DNA of 64,000 nt from Sinohyriopsis cumingii (taxonomy: Eukaryota; Mollusca; Bivalvia; Unionida; Unionidae): NCBI GenBank assembly GCA_028554795.2, contig CM068839.1:84403540-84467539 (forward strand). The letters are read 5' to 3'. The position numbers and the translations under genes are program-made. Below, piece after piece: positions 7,856 through 19,130 of the stretch. The first letter of the stretch is position 1, and every line of letters starts with the position of its first letter. The notes beneath the pieces were generated by a model. That model was not told the DNA's origin. It saw only the letters and a program-made list of their open reading frames with translations, and did no database searches.

Positions 7856-8506
7856 ATGAATGTAATTGATTTTTCAGCCACGAAAAAACGCGAGCAAGTA
7901 AAGCACACCGAGGCATTACCAAATTCGATTAGAATGATAATTATTGGACCATCTGGTTCTGGAAAAACGCAATTGTTGCTAAATTTGATAATGAGATGGT
8001 TAAAATGGGATAAATTATACTTGGTTGCGCCATCCGTTGATGATCAGCGATGTTATAAAGTACTAAAGGAATTTAGCGATAAAACTGAGGATGGCACAAT
8101 AGAATTTATAACGGATATTAATGAAACTCCATCAGTGGAAAGTTTAGACGGTGATGCTAATAATCTTGTTGTTTTTGATGATGTGATGCTGGATAAGCAA
8201 ACTAACCCAGCTAGGATATTCTCGCGTGGCCGACACAAGAACACCGATGTGATTTACGTGACGCAACGATATACGCAAATTCCGAAGGTAATTAGAGATA
8301 ATTGTAATATTTTATCAGTTTTCAATGGCGTTGATACTCACACGCTGAGGAATATTCATCAAACTTGGTGCAACGGCGACATGGATATAAATAAGTTTAA
8401 AAATTTCTTCAGTCACGCTCAAGCAACACCACATGGTTTTGTCACGATTAATCTTCATGATCCGCGTAGTAGGTATCGAGTTGGTCTTGATCAAATTTAC
8501 TCATAA
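7856..8506 (+). CDS. A32/FtsK-like genome-packaging ATPase
   Basis: The 216-residue product is a compact P-loop ATPase of the kind that drives DNA into Polinton, adintovirus and poxvirus-like capsids. Walker A is GPSGSGKT at residues 31-38, followed by a long helix. Walker B is LVVFDDV at 104-110 with Asp108-Asp109. A later YVTQRYTQIPKVIRDN segment at about 134-149 matches the sensor/arginine-containing block of this group. Length and motif order fit the family and no lesion is seen. It is the last recognisable gene of the element and is transcribed away from the PLA2/integrase pair. Confidence 0.9.
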   Translation: MNVIDFSATKKREQVKHTEALPNSIRMIIIGPSGSGKTQLLLNLIMRWLKWDKLYLVAPSVDDQRCYKVLKEFSDKTEDGTIEFITDINETPSVESLDGDANNLVVFDDVMLDKQTNPARIFSRGRHKNTDVIYVTQRYTQIPKVIRDNCNILSVFNGVDTHTLRNIHQTWCNGDMDINKFKNFFSHAQATPHGFVTINLHDPRSRYRVGLDQIYS

Positions 8507-10424
8507 AATTGCAGTCCGAATTTGCAATCACAAACAAATTTTACAATACCCCCCCAAAAAAATGCTGTTTTTTTTTATGCCTGAAAATGCACTTTGGGTT
8601 GAAATTTTGCGGATTAATTTGCGCAGGAGGGTTTATTTTTGCTTTCTGAGGCTTCTACGGAGAAATGTTTGGTGGGAGGGTTAAATTTATCTGAGCCAGG
8701 GGGTCTGTACAACTTCCCTGCTGCTCAGTATGACTGCATCAATTGAACCGGAAAAAAAATTTAAGATTCGTTTTGGTGAGTATCGTGAAGGTCATGTTCA
8801 CTGCTTTTAAAAACGAATTACGGTTTAAAAATTTAATTTTGTACACCAACAGGCTTCAGCAAAAATACGGTAGAGTGATTCCTTGTAGCTTATGGAGAAG
8901 CCTAGTAGCTTGCGGTAAGTTGGATGAAGGTCAAGGTCAAAATCTCAACAGTGCCTTTTAGACCAGGAGACTTATTATACATAACCTACTTAGCCTACCC
9001 CGACCCACGCAAAAAACTGTTTCTGGTCGGCTCATCTCATCTCCGACTCTAAAACAACCCCCCCCCTCTCCCCCCCCCCCCCCCCCGTTGCTACGAAATT
9101 CCTGAAAAAATTAATTTGCATCTAACAGTTGCTTTTGTCGAATACTTTAAAGCGCTTGGTACATTATATATGCTAATTATACCTACCCTAATTTGCGGTA
9201 CTATTGTTTGTATTTACAGTCGTTAGAAATGCATGTAATAGAAGTTGCCTGCAACTGGTAGTGCGTTGTTCAAGTCGATCGCTTTGATTCTATACAAGTC
9301 CTCATTCCCATTGCTAAGCGCATGCAACGTTTAACTTTGTGTGTGAAGGTTAACGACTGTCCTTGCTTTGATAATAGGATTCTGCAGGTTTTCTGGTTTC
9401 TGCTACTTCAGTGTCCACCTCGCACGTCCGACAGTGTGTTCGAGAAACCATACATATATAACGGCATACTTGTTTTGTTCTGGGTTGGTGGATAGAAAGG
9501 GGTTGATACGGCCTAGGGATACGTCGAGACCGTTAATCATTTATGGGATCGTTTCATTCAAATGTAAATAACCATATCAGCTCAGAGGCCTCCTTTCTGA
9601 ACTCCCTTGCGAGTTTGACCATACAAACTTTAATATTGGAGTGTAAGAATATTGTAATCATGACAAGATGTGCCCTTGATAGTCCCTAGCACGTACTTTG
9701 TACTTGGTGTTTGATCTGGGGTGGGGTGGGGGTCACATTCGTATTTAAATTTAAAACTTGGTACTTTTGTCCACACTTTGGTCATTGCACCGTGTATTAG
9801 GACAATGTTCATTTATTTAATCAACTGCCACTAGAAAAATACAAGTTGGTGTTTGGTTTTCGAAACTTCAAAAAATAACAAGTAAATACATTTACATTCA
9901 CTTTGAACTATCTCATTAAACAAGTTTATGTAAAGTTAAGATTACTCGTCCCTAACATCGTAACCCCACCGATCTGAATACATTTACTATCGCGTGAATA
10001 CACTTGTGTAATTGCTTTCCTGTACGTTTATATGCGACGTTTAAAAATAACTTTCAAGTATTTTGGACAAGGTCATTTTGGTAGAGTTTTTATAGCATAG
10101 CATGAAACTAAGAAACATTAAGTTGTTTATCCTAGTGGCAGCATATTAAATATTTGTATCTCATAGCGATTACCATAATGCAATTTGGATATTCCTGTCG
10201 GGATTAATTACAGGGTGCTCTTTCTGTTCTGCTTATTTGAAATCATGTGGCCCAAATACATGATGTAATTACTAAAAAGGATACATAGACCTTAACTCGT
10301 TTGAGCACTGTACTTGGCTATATAATTCCAAGGATATGGGAGCAATGTGACAGCCGACAATTAATGGCCTCGGAGTGTATTAAACCTATTACCACACGTA
10401 TATTATATATCGCCTGTTTTGACC
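8507..10424. other. No recognised gene; element-host junction and low-complexity DNA
   Basis: AT-rich sequence after the ATPase stop includes C7A7 and T-runs at 8551-8575 and a long C/CT tract at 9057-9086. The element must end somewhere in the first part of this stretch unless more of its sequence is noncoding. I could not see a terminal inverted repeat. Short open frames here have no recognisable motifs. Confidence 0.4.
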
Positions 10425-10700
10425 CGTCTTCGCTAGTCAGTGTTCGATGTGTTAACCATATCCACACCTTGGCGGATCGTACAGATGTTTCAGAGCTTTG
10501 TCCTAGTGACATCTATTGGATCTGATGAGTTGTCCCTCTTAGTATGTAATGCCAATTAACCAATAGCGTGTAACATCGGTGCGTTGTATGTCGGCTGAAA
10601 ATGGTGGAGGCAATTGATTTTAAAAGGATGCTTTGTAAGTTTAATATCGAAAGTACGACCATGTACCAGAGGAAAGCCATTACGTGTGTATTTAAGGGAA
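10425..10700 (+). repeat. MITE-like repeat, copy related to 33903-34288
   Basis: The left end (CGTCTTCGCTAG..., then TTAACC) and an internal block at about 10532-10672 (TTAGTATGTAATGCCAA, CCAATAGCGTGTAA, ATTTTAAAAG, CTTTGTAAGTTTAA) match the copy at 33903-34288 in the same order. The right inverted end is not clear here, so this copy is diverged or truncated. Confidence 0.7.
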
Positions 10701-11027
10701 ATGTATTTGTACAAACACCGGCAGTGGAAAATTACTTATGTACGAGTCCATATAGCTATGTGCTCCATTTACCTCGATCTTATACGAACAGTTCAGATTT
10801 GAACAGCTTGATTTTGATTGGTTGCGGTGGCTTTAATTTAGTTCTCCTTTTCTGATTTTTAAGAAAACTTGCATAAAAGATACACCAGCAATCCAAAATT
10901 ATTGTAAAATTTAATTTTATGCCCCAGTTTATCTCTGTAAAATGTTCACTCAAGTTATTTTACATTTTGATAATAAATGGATAAATTGCAAGAACTCTAT
11001 TTTTATCCCACCTCAAGGCTCCTTTAT
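10701..11027. other. No recognised feature
   Basis: AT-rich sequence with short open frames lacking any recognisable motif; I see no gene or repeat here. Confidence 0.3.
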
Positions 11028-11276
11028 TGCTATGTTGTTGTTGTTGTAGTAGGGTTTAACGCCATTACAGCACACGATAGGCTATACATGGCGGCCAGTA
11101 TTAATGGTGGAGGAAGAACCCGGGGACAACCCCGGAAAGAACCACCGACCCACGAGAAGCTACTGGCAAGCTTTCTCACATACCCACATTGGCTGAATCC
11201 GAGACTCGAGCCCACGCAGACAGAGGTGATATGGCAGTGATCCGTAACGGAGAGCGCTTAAGACCACTCAGCCATC
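11028..11276 (-). repeat. tRNA-derived SINE, second family
   Basis: Read on the minus strand, the right end begins with TGGCTGAGTGGTCTTAAGCG (A-box like) and continues to a B-box-like GGGCTCGAGTC about 50 bases on, as in a Leu/Ser-type tRNA head. The body runs to a conserved segment (AGGGTTTAACGCCATT on the plus strand) followed by a TTG-rich tail at 11030-11048. The same body segment recurs at 39240-39290, which shows it is interspersed. Confidence 0.7.
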
Positions 11277-11533
11277 CTTTATTGCTGTTGATCTTTCAGT
11301 TTGCAGCAATTATTTATTTGTTGTTTTCTTAAATTCGCCATCTATACTGTTGTCACTGTGCGCGAATGTTTGCGAAAACCAGACATCCTTGGTAATAAGA
11401 TTAATACATGCAGACTCCTTGCAATTCACAGGATACTTTAGCCACAGTCGTTTTAAGAATTTATAGAAAATAAAGAAACCAGAATCAAATACATTTACCC
11501 AGAAATTATGTGGCGGCTATCCTTGTTATTACA

Positions 11534-11534
<1 letters not shown>

Positions 11535-11604
<70 letters not shown>
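11535..11604. repeat. (TA)n microsatellite
   Basis: About 35 uninterrupted TA units. Confidence 0.95.
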
Positions 11605-11608
<4 letters not shown>

Positions 11609-13338
11609 CAGCCGTGACACGCTGTAATTTACTGTGTGAATAAGTGGAACTTGTTGGGTGAATAAATGGGACTCCCATTCGTATCAACACGTATATGAAT
11701 TAAATTATTGCCCTCCAGGTGGAATGGGCAATGCGATTAGCCGCTTCCATACATAGTAGATTAAAGAGCGGAACAGGTAAGTAGTCTGAAAACTTATAAG
11801 TTAAACATATATAATTTGGAGTAAGATGTAAAAGGGTTGCTGTGCTCTTTAATTTTGCACGGAATATTGTATATTTGAAATAATATATATAATTCGCATT
11901 TGACTTTGTACAAATAGACATGCATGTATATATGTATGCATGAATAAATAAACATACATACGAGATGTGCCTCGAAAAAAGGGAGCTTTGGACATTTAAT
12001 GGATTATGGGATTTTTCTTATGCAGCAAGGATAATTAAGGTTAAAATTATCCCAATTTTAACTGGAGGAAGACAATTAGATTTGGCACTGTTGAGAAAAC
12101 GTTTTATAACCCTTTTCGAAAGGTTTGACGTCATGACGTTTCGCAAGGTGGTCTTTTTGTGCCCACGTATTTGTAAAAAGTCTTTTTTTAAAAAAAAAAT
12201 TGTCTGAATGCAGCTTTTATTTCATGAAGTATTTAACTAGTTAACTGTGAAAATATTAATTAAAAACAGTAACAAACATAGAAAAAACTCAAAATATGCA
12301 AAGACGACGTCACACCCACGACAAAAACCATATCTCGGTTAGATTTTACTGTTAAAAGAGAAATGAACCTTATTAGCGAAATGTCAGCATCTGATCGCAT
12401 TTTAAATGAATAATTAATGCTTCCAGATTGTTATAATGTTTATTTATTATTTAAGCTGAATTGGAGCGGTGGATTGGAGATTTTAATATAAACATGAAGC
12501 TCACCATGAGGAAATTAACAACCGATTGAAGCCTTCTTGCAAGAATTTATACTGTTCCTTTCTCCGCGCTTTCCATAATTCTTTTCTTCGTTTCTTAGGA
12601 CAAGCCTCTTTGTTTGACTTGCCATCCATCTGTCTGCCTGTCCAAGAGTCACAAAAACGCGAAAGCAGTTGCATATTCATTTACACCCTCTCCCTTCTAC
12701 CTCTCCTCGTTGATGTAACAGATATAGGTCCCGCTCAGTTAGATTATAGTAATGTGTGCTAGAGATAGCAGTTTATAGATACATGTAGGAATTGCTTAAA
12801 AAATACATATTCTAAACATGATCTTGCGTACTTTTAATGTCCAATACTGGAGTATTTCAACCATATACAAGTTTAAGCACGGAGATTTAAATATAGCAAG
12901 AGGAATCGAGTTACTCAGGTATTACAAAGTGCAAACAAGATTAGTAATTTTAAAACCGTATAATTTATTAATAAAGATGCATTATACAGCACAACTATAA
13001 CATTATCTTTTGTACAGCTAATTGTCTGTTTCCCTCTAACAGATATTTGTCTGTCTTTTTTTATTCTCGACTGCAAATTTGAACAAAATATGTTTTAAAA
13101 AAACAGTTTCCCGCAAAGACTGATCTATTTTTGTCTGACCAGTTTGTTTCCGTTTTACTTTTGTCTTCTGTTCGGAAAGTGGTAGTTTTGTGGAAGATTA
13201 GGTGACCACATGCGATTTAAGGAAATGAAGGAGTGTGGGGGAAGTTGGGCAGTTTGTCTACAAATAATCTTAGTTTTACATAATTAACTAGAGCGTCCAT
13301 GGAAACAGATGCACTTTTTCGTGCGAGTGTCTTTCAAA

Positions 13339-13340
<2 letters not shown>

Positions 13341-13375
<35 letters not shown>

Positions 13376-13409
13376 CGTATTAGTAGTAGTAGTAGTAGTA
13401 GTAGTAGTG
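13341..13409. repeat. (ATT)n followed by (TAG)n microsatellite
   Basis: ATT units to about 13375, then TAG units to about 13409; adjacent but distinct trinucleotide tracts. Confidence 0.9.
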
Positions 13410-14331
13410 TTGATAGCATCATGTAAGCCTATTCCTGCTATCATTCTATCAAACATCGTTGATAGAAGAATCTGAAATGTTAAAATAACTAAAATGATTT
13501 TTTTTTATAAATGTCCATTGAAAGTATCATTAAGTAAGATAATGAGGCGAATGCTTGTTTCATTTGAACATACGTTCTCATTTCATAAAAAAAGAACAAT
13601 ATGTACACCTTAGAATATTCACCATAAAGATCCAGTATGCTGTATAGAAATCAATAGTTAAACTAGTGAATTCAGATAAGTTCTGTTCTAAACGTTTGTC
13701 TTTTCAAAATCCATTATTCGATTGGTTGAGCCACGCATAAAGCTTTATACGCACTTGATACAGCGGTGAAGGGTTCTTTACTGGAAATGTGTGTAGCATG
13801 TGAACGGCAACAGTTTATTGTCGAAAGTTCTAGTAACTTCTTTAAAGGTTTTGAGAAAAAGCATATGATATGGATTAGAAATGAAGTAACATAAGAGAAA
13901 ACTACATGTATAGTAAATCTTCCTTATTTTTTTTTCTTTCAATACTGCTCAAAATAAGAAAATAAAATATTAACAATCGTCTGAGATTGCTGGTACTCGA
14001 CATCAATTATCAAACAATTATTTTAGACCGGTAACTAATAAAATTTGTGAGTACTTACAGGAAACAGTTTGGGGATCTAAATGACCTATTGGGATATATC
14101 GAAAAGTCCACTTTCCGGCCATCTTCAGGTGGCATGGTATAGGGATAAGTATGAATGTAATGTTTAAAATTCCATAGGATTAACATAGGGATAAAAGGGA
14201 ATTTAACATTAGGTTGTCATTATGGTGACAAAGGAATTGAACATTGTGGTTCCGTGTTAATACGCATCCTTAACAGACGAATAAGCATCCATATTGACTA
14301 AGACTCACCCTTATGGGTCAAACTGCAGTCG

Positions 14332-14661
14332 GTGTGTGTGTGTGTGTGTGTGTGTGTGATTTGGATTTTTAACGTAGCTTTAACCATTTTTCAGTCATAT
14401 CGCTACGATATCTGCAGTGTAGCAGTTTATAGTGATGTCTAGCACTGGGGCATCATGCCGCAGACATGTAGCATGATACCCAATCACATTATCCTGACAC
14501 CAGGCCGACCAGTCCTAACACTAACCTCTTAATGCTGAGCGTCAAGCGAGGCAGCTGTTGGTACCATTTTTGTAAGCCTTTGGTATGACTCGGCTGGGGA
14601 TCGAACCCACGACCTCACGCATCAGAGGCGGACGCTCTAACCACTAGGCCACCGGAGCGGT
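14332..14661 (-). repeat. tRNA-derived SINE, first family, copy 1
   Basis: On the minus strand it starts with a tRNA-like head: A box in TGGCCTAGTGGTTAGAG and B box in GGGTTCGATCCC, followed by the shared GAGTCATACCAAAG junction, a body with GACTGGTCGGCCTGGTG, and a tail ending in a (CA)n tract (GT on the plus strand, 14332-14358). It matches the copies at 29041 and 31046 over most of its length. Confidence 0.85.
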
Positions 14662-14854
14662 CTAAACTGCAATCTAATGTGCAAGTGAAGGGATACAAAG
14701 TAGGAGGTGATGCAATAAAGAGTAACACCTAATTATAATGTAGCTCTTATTTGCATACGTACACACACCATACCACACATACAGCCACAAGACCAAAATA
14801 GAGGGAAGGGGTGTAAAAAGTTGAAGGCAAACTCAGATAAACACTTAGAACCGT

Positions 14855-14929
14855 ACACATACATACATACATACATACATACATACATACATACATACAT
14901 ACGTACGTACATACATACATACATACATT
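14855..14929. repeat. (ACAT)n microsatellite
   Basis: About 18 tetranucleotide units with one ACGT variation; it lies in the 14662-16300 stretch, which otherwise shows no gene. Confidence 0.9.
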
Positions 14930-16309
14930 GTCAGTAATTTTCGTTTCGTTAAAGTAAACATTTGATTTTAAATGTAAACTAGTATATAGCGCCATCTAGT
15001 GGTTAGGAATTGGTTACGTGATACCCAATGTAATACATACTTTTTCTTGGGGGGTGGGACCAGACAGATGCCCCCCCCCCCCAAACGGTAAAAAGTGTTT
15101 GTGTGTTTCCCCCTCAGATATGCTGTATGTTCTATTTAGAAATAGAATTTGTATATAAAAAAATTAAATTTTAATTTTTGATGGGGTATTTTTTCCCCCC
15201 TAGTGTTATCTATATGGTTGTTCGTCCGAGTCCGGTTTTATTCACCTTGCTCGAAGTCCCTATCCTTGAAGATTTTGTGACCTTTGCTAGAGGTCTCCTA
15301 AGTCTCAGTGTTTGCTATGTGTGTTAGTGCTATATTGTGTGCATTGCTATATTTTCTGTATGTTTGAGACAGCAAGTATATATAAAGGTTTTCCCAGTTG
15401 TCTTATTTCAATTATTTGGATTTAATATCCATTATAATATTGTTTATGTTATTTTTAAATAAATTTATTTTCAATTTAGAATTTCGGCGATCGGAACGGT
15501 GCGATACATTTAGGTTATATATAAAAAAATTCCTCTTGTTTTAGTCGAGTGGTTATCTGTGTCGTTCCTCGCAATAAGTGCTAACAATAGAAATAGGCTG
15601 TGCTCGAGTTAAGGTCCACACTTCTTTATTAACATTGTATTTCTCTTGCCTCGAGCTAGGCCTCCTTTAATTATTTTTTTTTAAACTATGTCTTGAGAAA
15701 AATCCAATTTGTTTTTAAAACTAAAATTTTTTTTAGAGTGGTCACCCATACAGTAAGGGAGCTGTATGGTTTAAAAGAACAGGTCAGTGGGGTATTTACT
15801 ATATGTATTGCCCTGTGTTTATGTTTGTGTTTTGTCTTTTTATGTTCTATATGGGGTGTTTTTCCAAGACTCTTTCATAGGCCTGTCCACTTCGTGTAGC
15901 GCCATACGATGTAGCCCCATGACGTCATCGCCTTGTACTTTCCCCATATAGGTTCCCCGTATTTTATTATTTCTAGGTTTTATTAATTTCTAGAAGGAAG
16001 GAGAAGTTGTTTCATCCATTGGATCGAGACGGGGTCGTGGTCCCGGGGGCGAGTAGCAGGCCCCGATGCTACGGGTCGAGATATGAAGGCCGGGCTCCAG
16101 CTCGCAGTCGCGCTACTCCCCCTAATGGGCAGTAATACCGAGAACCCTCCTCCATCCACCCCTCCGCATCCAGTGGGTAATTCCCGTAAGGATCCTTCTC
16201 TCATCCCCGTTCCCCTCACCCCTCATTTCATTAATGGTCAATAGAGTTACTTTTAAAAAGGTATAATTTGGTATGTCATATTAATTTTATCTAATTTTGT
16301 TTTATATAG
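14930..16309. other. No recognised gene; GC-richer patch at 16010-16210
   Basis: AT-rich DNA with a C14 tract at 15069-15082. A distinctly GC-rich segment at about 16010-16210 adjoins the 3' side of the Tx1-like LINE and could be part of that element or an unrelated insertion. Confidence 0.35.
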
Positions 16310-16900
16310 TTGTTATTTGTACCTTCGTATTACTATAATTTGCCCGCAGGCCCTCATTGTTACTATATAATTTGTTATTTTGTATATGGTATTAATTTCC
16401 CATCTAGATACATTATGTTTTCTCGTCTATACTTGTCTCCCTTGCATATTTGCTCTATGACTTTTAATCTATTCATTCTTGTTTTTTCACATTGTACCAT
16501 CGTATGGAGTTTGTTAAAGGGGTTGTTTTTACACAGTGGACATATTGGCGATACTCTGACCAAAATCCGTCTCACTGCCACCTCTCCCGTCAACCATGCA
16601 TTATACATGTATTTGAAGCAGAGGCTTTGGATTTTAAGGGATCCTAATTTGGCCCAGTGCCCCCACACTCTCTTCCAGTTGACGTATGTTTTCTTGTTCA
16701 ATTTTGCATGATTTTTTTTGTGATTGCTTCTCTTATCCAATTATAGGTTAGTTTCTCATTTAGCTCGCATAACTCTTTCTCATCCCTATATTTCTTTGTA
16801 ATAACTCTTTTATACTCCTAAATTTTCTAGGAACTTCCAATTTTTTAACAAATTTATTATTTTGGTATATATCCAGTCTATTCCTTATTGTAAAGCCGAA

Positions 16901-16966
<66 letters not shown>

Positions 16967-19130
16967 CCCTCCCACGGCGATTTAGGCTCTGACTGTATTA
17001 TTTTAAATCTGTTTAAAATATTTGCACATTTGAGCATAATTGGGCTTGGTAATGCTAGCCCACCCCTTTCCCTTGCTCTGTATAGTGTTTGTTAATGTAG
17101 TGTGTTTTAAAATCCCATATGTAGTTAATTATGTTATTGTTTATCTTATGTAATATATTATTTCCAATATCGGTAGATTTTAAAATATAACTTATGTTTG
17201 CATACATGTATTTTTTGGCCACATGGGGTCGTTCCATGAAGCATAGTGTCGTAAGTGCCCAGGTATTCACATTCTCTTCTATTTTCTCGTTCATTTTTTT
17301 TTACAGTTTTCTTTCTCTTCTCCTCTTCCTAAGTAAATACCTAATGCTTTTACTCTTTCCTTAATTAGATGCGGGGCCAATCCTGAGTGGTTCCCCCACC
17401 AGCTTCCTATCTTTAAAATTTCTTTTTTTTTTTTATGGTTAATTTTAGATCCTGATGCCTTTCGGAATTTTTCGAATTCCTTTTCCAGATGTTTAAAGGA
17501 GTTTGGATCTTTTATAAAGTTCGTGCAATCGTCCGCGTGCTGTAGCATTTTTACCTCCTCCTTATATTTGGAACTTTAATGCCTGAAATCTTTTTATTTA
17601 GTCTTATTCTTATACTTGGAATTTCAATTGCTATTACATATAACATCATAGATAGCGGACATCCCTGCCTCACTGATCTTTTGACATCAAATCTTCCGTG
17701 TTAGCTCCATTTACCTGTACTCTTGAAGTCATTTTGCTGTCTAGGATTTTAGTCCATTTTAGGAAATTATTTCCAAAACCAAATTTCTCTAATACTTTCT
17801 GTGTGTAGTTATGTTCTAATCTGTCAAATGCTTTTTCCTGGTCAAAAAGTACCATTGCACCTTTTAGTTTTTATTAATGTTGCTACTTCTCTCCTAGTGT
17901 CCTTTCCTTTAAAATCATTTAGTATTAAAATTCCATTTAGTTTTTTCTCACATAAAGCTATCAAATCCTTCGTGACTCCATTATGAGTTTCCTGTATAAA
18001 CAAAATATCATAATTCAGTTCATTACTCAGTTTTAAAATTTTATCCTTATTTATTCCATTTACATTTAGTGACAATAAACAGAAGTTTTTTCCCTCCATT
18101 TTTGCCTTCCCTCCAGGTTGCCGCTTTAATGGTTATACTATATTCTTATTTTTAATAGCTCAGTTTATTTTATGTGTTATTTGTTTTTGTATTTTGAGTT
18201 TAAATTTAGATAGTTTCTTATTGTGGGGGCACTGCCCCCCCCCCCCCCCCCCATGTGCTGTTTTGGAGTAACCTCTCCTGTTCTGTCTTCTTCAGTCTTC
18301 TTTTGCTGTTTGTTTTGTTGGTTGTGTTTTCCGTGTCCATTTCCGTTTCCATTTCGTCTTGTGTATCACTGTCATATTCTGTTCACGTTTCAACGCTCTC
18401 TTCACTTTCGTCATCGTTACCGTCGCTACCATTGTCACTTGATTTGTCATTGTCCCTTTGACTGTCTTCTTCACTCCTATTGTCCGGTCTTATCTTTTTC
18501 AGTTTTAATTTCGAAATATTTGTCTCATTTCTCTCGTGCGCCGCTTTGGGGGTGTCATTTCCTGTTTCGTCGATCTCCCCCTCCTGAGACGAGCTCGATC
18601 ATGAGAGAGTTTTTCTTTTTTTTTTTATTTCTTATTTGGCAGTGGTGTTGAAGTTAAGGGTTTTAGACCGTACAGGTCTGTTTCCTCCCCTTCTACTTAC
18701 TCCTCCTCTTTTTGTAGGGAGTTTCCCTCCGCTTGTAAGATTGCGAATCTATTGGACAATTCTATTTGGCTGTTTTTGTGTGTGTGTGGTGTTTTAAATT
18801 TCCCAGTCTTGTTTGGGCCTAGAATATTTTCCCAGTCGGAGGTTATCTAGGAGTTTTCACCTATTTATGTGACGTCAATTCCTGGTAGTGACGTCACATC
18901 CTGTGAGTTTGTTTGCTCTTTGTTTTTGTTGGTCTCATTTTCATTTCTAACTTGTGATATCAAGTTACCTATTTGTGTATCTAAGTCATTATTTGGACAG
19001 TTTTTGTTGCCTGCAGCCTTGCTTGCATAAGTGGGTGCCGCCGGCTGGTTAGTGCAATCTTTGGGGCTATGCCCTAATGGACTGCACTTGGGGCATTTTC
19101 TATCGAATTCGCAGCCCTTTTACCAACTCT
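16310..19130 (-). mobile_element. Degenerate Tx1/L1-like LINE retrotransposon
   Basis: Read on the minus strand, the order is: a CCHC zinc knuckle (CPKCSPLGHSPKDC, about 19070-19115) as in ORF1 proteins; an endonuclease N-terminus at 18099-17870 (LNVNGI ... ILFIQETH); reverse-transcriptase pieces at 17855-17670 (FDQEKAFDRL) and 17548-17291 (HADDCTNF, the YADD site with Tyr changed to His, then GSKINHKK); and post-RT pieces at 17294-17055 and 16740-16375, the last with an ICPLCKNN Cys pair. Most of the endonuclease and the start of the RT are deleted, frames shift, and a (TA)30 tract has expanded within it (16905-16964). It is not functional. Confidence 0.8.
16905..16964. repeat. (TA)n microsatellite inside the Tx1-like LINE
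   Basis: About 30 TA units separating two fragments of the LINE 3' coding region. Confidence 0.95.

Larger units (their letters stand above)
1..8506. mobile_element. Polinton/Maverick- or adintovirus-like DNA element, left end outside window
   Basis: Eight to nine intronless genes are packed with gaps of tens of bases or with overlaps, unlike everything to the right. The diagnostic set is a retrovirus-type integrase, a family-B DNA polymerase, an A32-like packaging ATPase, a parvovirus-type PLA2 capsid protein and a capsid-associated beta-rich protein. In known families this combination defines Polintons/adintoviruses. The major capsid protein and maturation protease were not found and presumably lie left of position 1. 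No terminal inverted repeat or target duplication was seen after 8506, so the right boundary is only the last recognised gene. Apart from one homopolymer frameshift near 7705 the reading frames are open, which suggests recent insertion or an active element. Confidence 0.85.
11277..14331. other. No recognised gene; simple repeats
   Basis: AT-rich intergenic DNA. A pure TA tract occupies 11535-11604; ATT and TAG tracts occupy 13341-13409. Around 14040-14230 there is a GG(A/C)-rich stretch containing TCCACTTTCCGGCCATCTTC that looks like part of an interspersed repeat but I cannot place it. Confidence 0.4.

Noticed and set aside
8433-8684. Plus-strand frame overlapping the ATPase end
   Set aside because: It runs out of frame through the ATPase C-terminus and then through homopolymers; no motif.
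14600-14661. tRNA gene on the minus strand
   Set aside because: A and B boxes are present but the sequence is the head of a SINE with two more copies in the window; the acceptor stem is not paired.
16862-17095. Open frame with an Ile-Tyr repeat
   Set aside because: It is a translated (TA)n tract, as are similar frames at 37095, 37952, 49655 and 33105.
18223-18651. Phe/Cys-rich plus-strand frame of 142 codons
   Set aside because: It starts in a poly-C tract and lies opposite the Lys/Thr-rich ORF1 region of the Tx1-like LINE; no protein features of its own.
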